From Brevundimonas bullata (lineage in GTDB: Bacteria > Pseudomonadota > Alphaproteobacteria > Caulobacterales > Caulobacteraceae), in NCBI RefSeq assembly GCF_003350205.1, contig NZ_QLLC01000028.1:1-40955 (forward strand): a stretch of DNA of 40,955 bases, written 5' to 3'. Position numbers and translations under genes: made by a program. Every line of letters starts with the position of its first letter. Position 1 is the first letter of the stretch. Shown piece by piece: positions 40,902-40,955 of the stretch. Under the pieces are notes generated by a model. That model saw only the letters and a program-made list of their open reading frames with translations, searched no databases and was not told the DNA's origin.

Positions 40902-40930
40902 TTGACTTGGAGTTTGGCTTTCCTTAGATA
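40902..40930 (+). promoter_or_regulatory. rRNA-operon-type promoter
   Basis: TTGACT (40902-40907), a 17-base spacer and TAGATA (40925-40930) are followed by GCCGCCTCCGCC, a discriminator and leader start I associate with rRNA operon promoters of Caulobacteraceae. It points to the right, off the window edge, so the 16S gene would begin some hundreds of bases beyond. The rRNA itself is not in the window, so this is an inference. Confidence 0.6.
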
Positions 40931-40955
40931 GCCGCCTCCGCCGGGCCTTCGGGTT

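Overview
The window is GC-rich and densely packed, and reads as the chromosome of an alphaproteobacterium. Several things point to Caulobacteraceae, most likely Brevundimonas or a close relative: an alphaproteobacterial DUF1134 lipoprotein, a plant/alphaproteobacterial-type SqdB, long hairpin-forming intergenic repeats, and an rRNA-type promoter at the right edge. This placement is an inference from gene content and style, not a measured match.

Layout. (1) 59-7890, plus strand: an S9-family peptidase whose N-terminus is cut off or broken, the ribosomal pair rpmI-rplT, a dodecin, pheS and pheT with an unrecognised 131-codon gene between them, and a DUF1134 lipoprotein. (2) 8034-13082: an atypical SDR and UDP-sulfoquinovose synthase (sqdB) on the minus strand, diverging from a three-domain LigD and a DUF3606 miniprotein on the plus strand. 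(3) 13189-23139, all minus strand: proB-proA, then after a gap gltD-gltB-amtB. This links ammonium uptake, glutamate synthesis and the use of glutamate for proline. (4) 23274-29944: a complete tripartite RND efflux system (adaptor, pump, outer-membrane lipoprotein) diverging from a TetR repressor gene; a palindrome sits over both promoters. (5) 30002-40455, minus strand: a single run of nine branched-chain amino acid genes, ilvD-ilvC-ilvG-ilvM-leuA-ilvE-leuC-leuD-leuB. Neighbours mostly overlap or abut. Upstream lies a previously unannotated 46-residue leader peptide rich in Leu/Val/Ile, with a terminator/antiterminator pair. (6) 40456-40955: an intergenic region ending in an rRNA-type promoter directed off the right edge.

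The most interesting part is region 5. It looks like an ilvGMEDA-style pathway condensed into one transcription unit and controlled by ribosome-mediated attenuation. Both the leader peptide and several enzymes (IlvG, IlvM, IlvE) resemble enterobacterial ones, while LeuA has lost its leucine-sensing C-terminal domain. Together these suggest that feedback on the leucine branch has moved from enzyme allostery to transcription attenuation, possibly with a gammaproteobacterial origin for the cluster. A 139-bp hairpin-forming repeat sits inside the operon between ilvE and leuC and may separate the leuCDB part from the rest.

I found no tRNA genes, CRISPR arrays, insertion sequences or phage genes.
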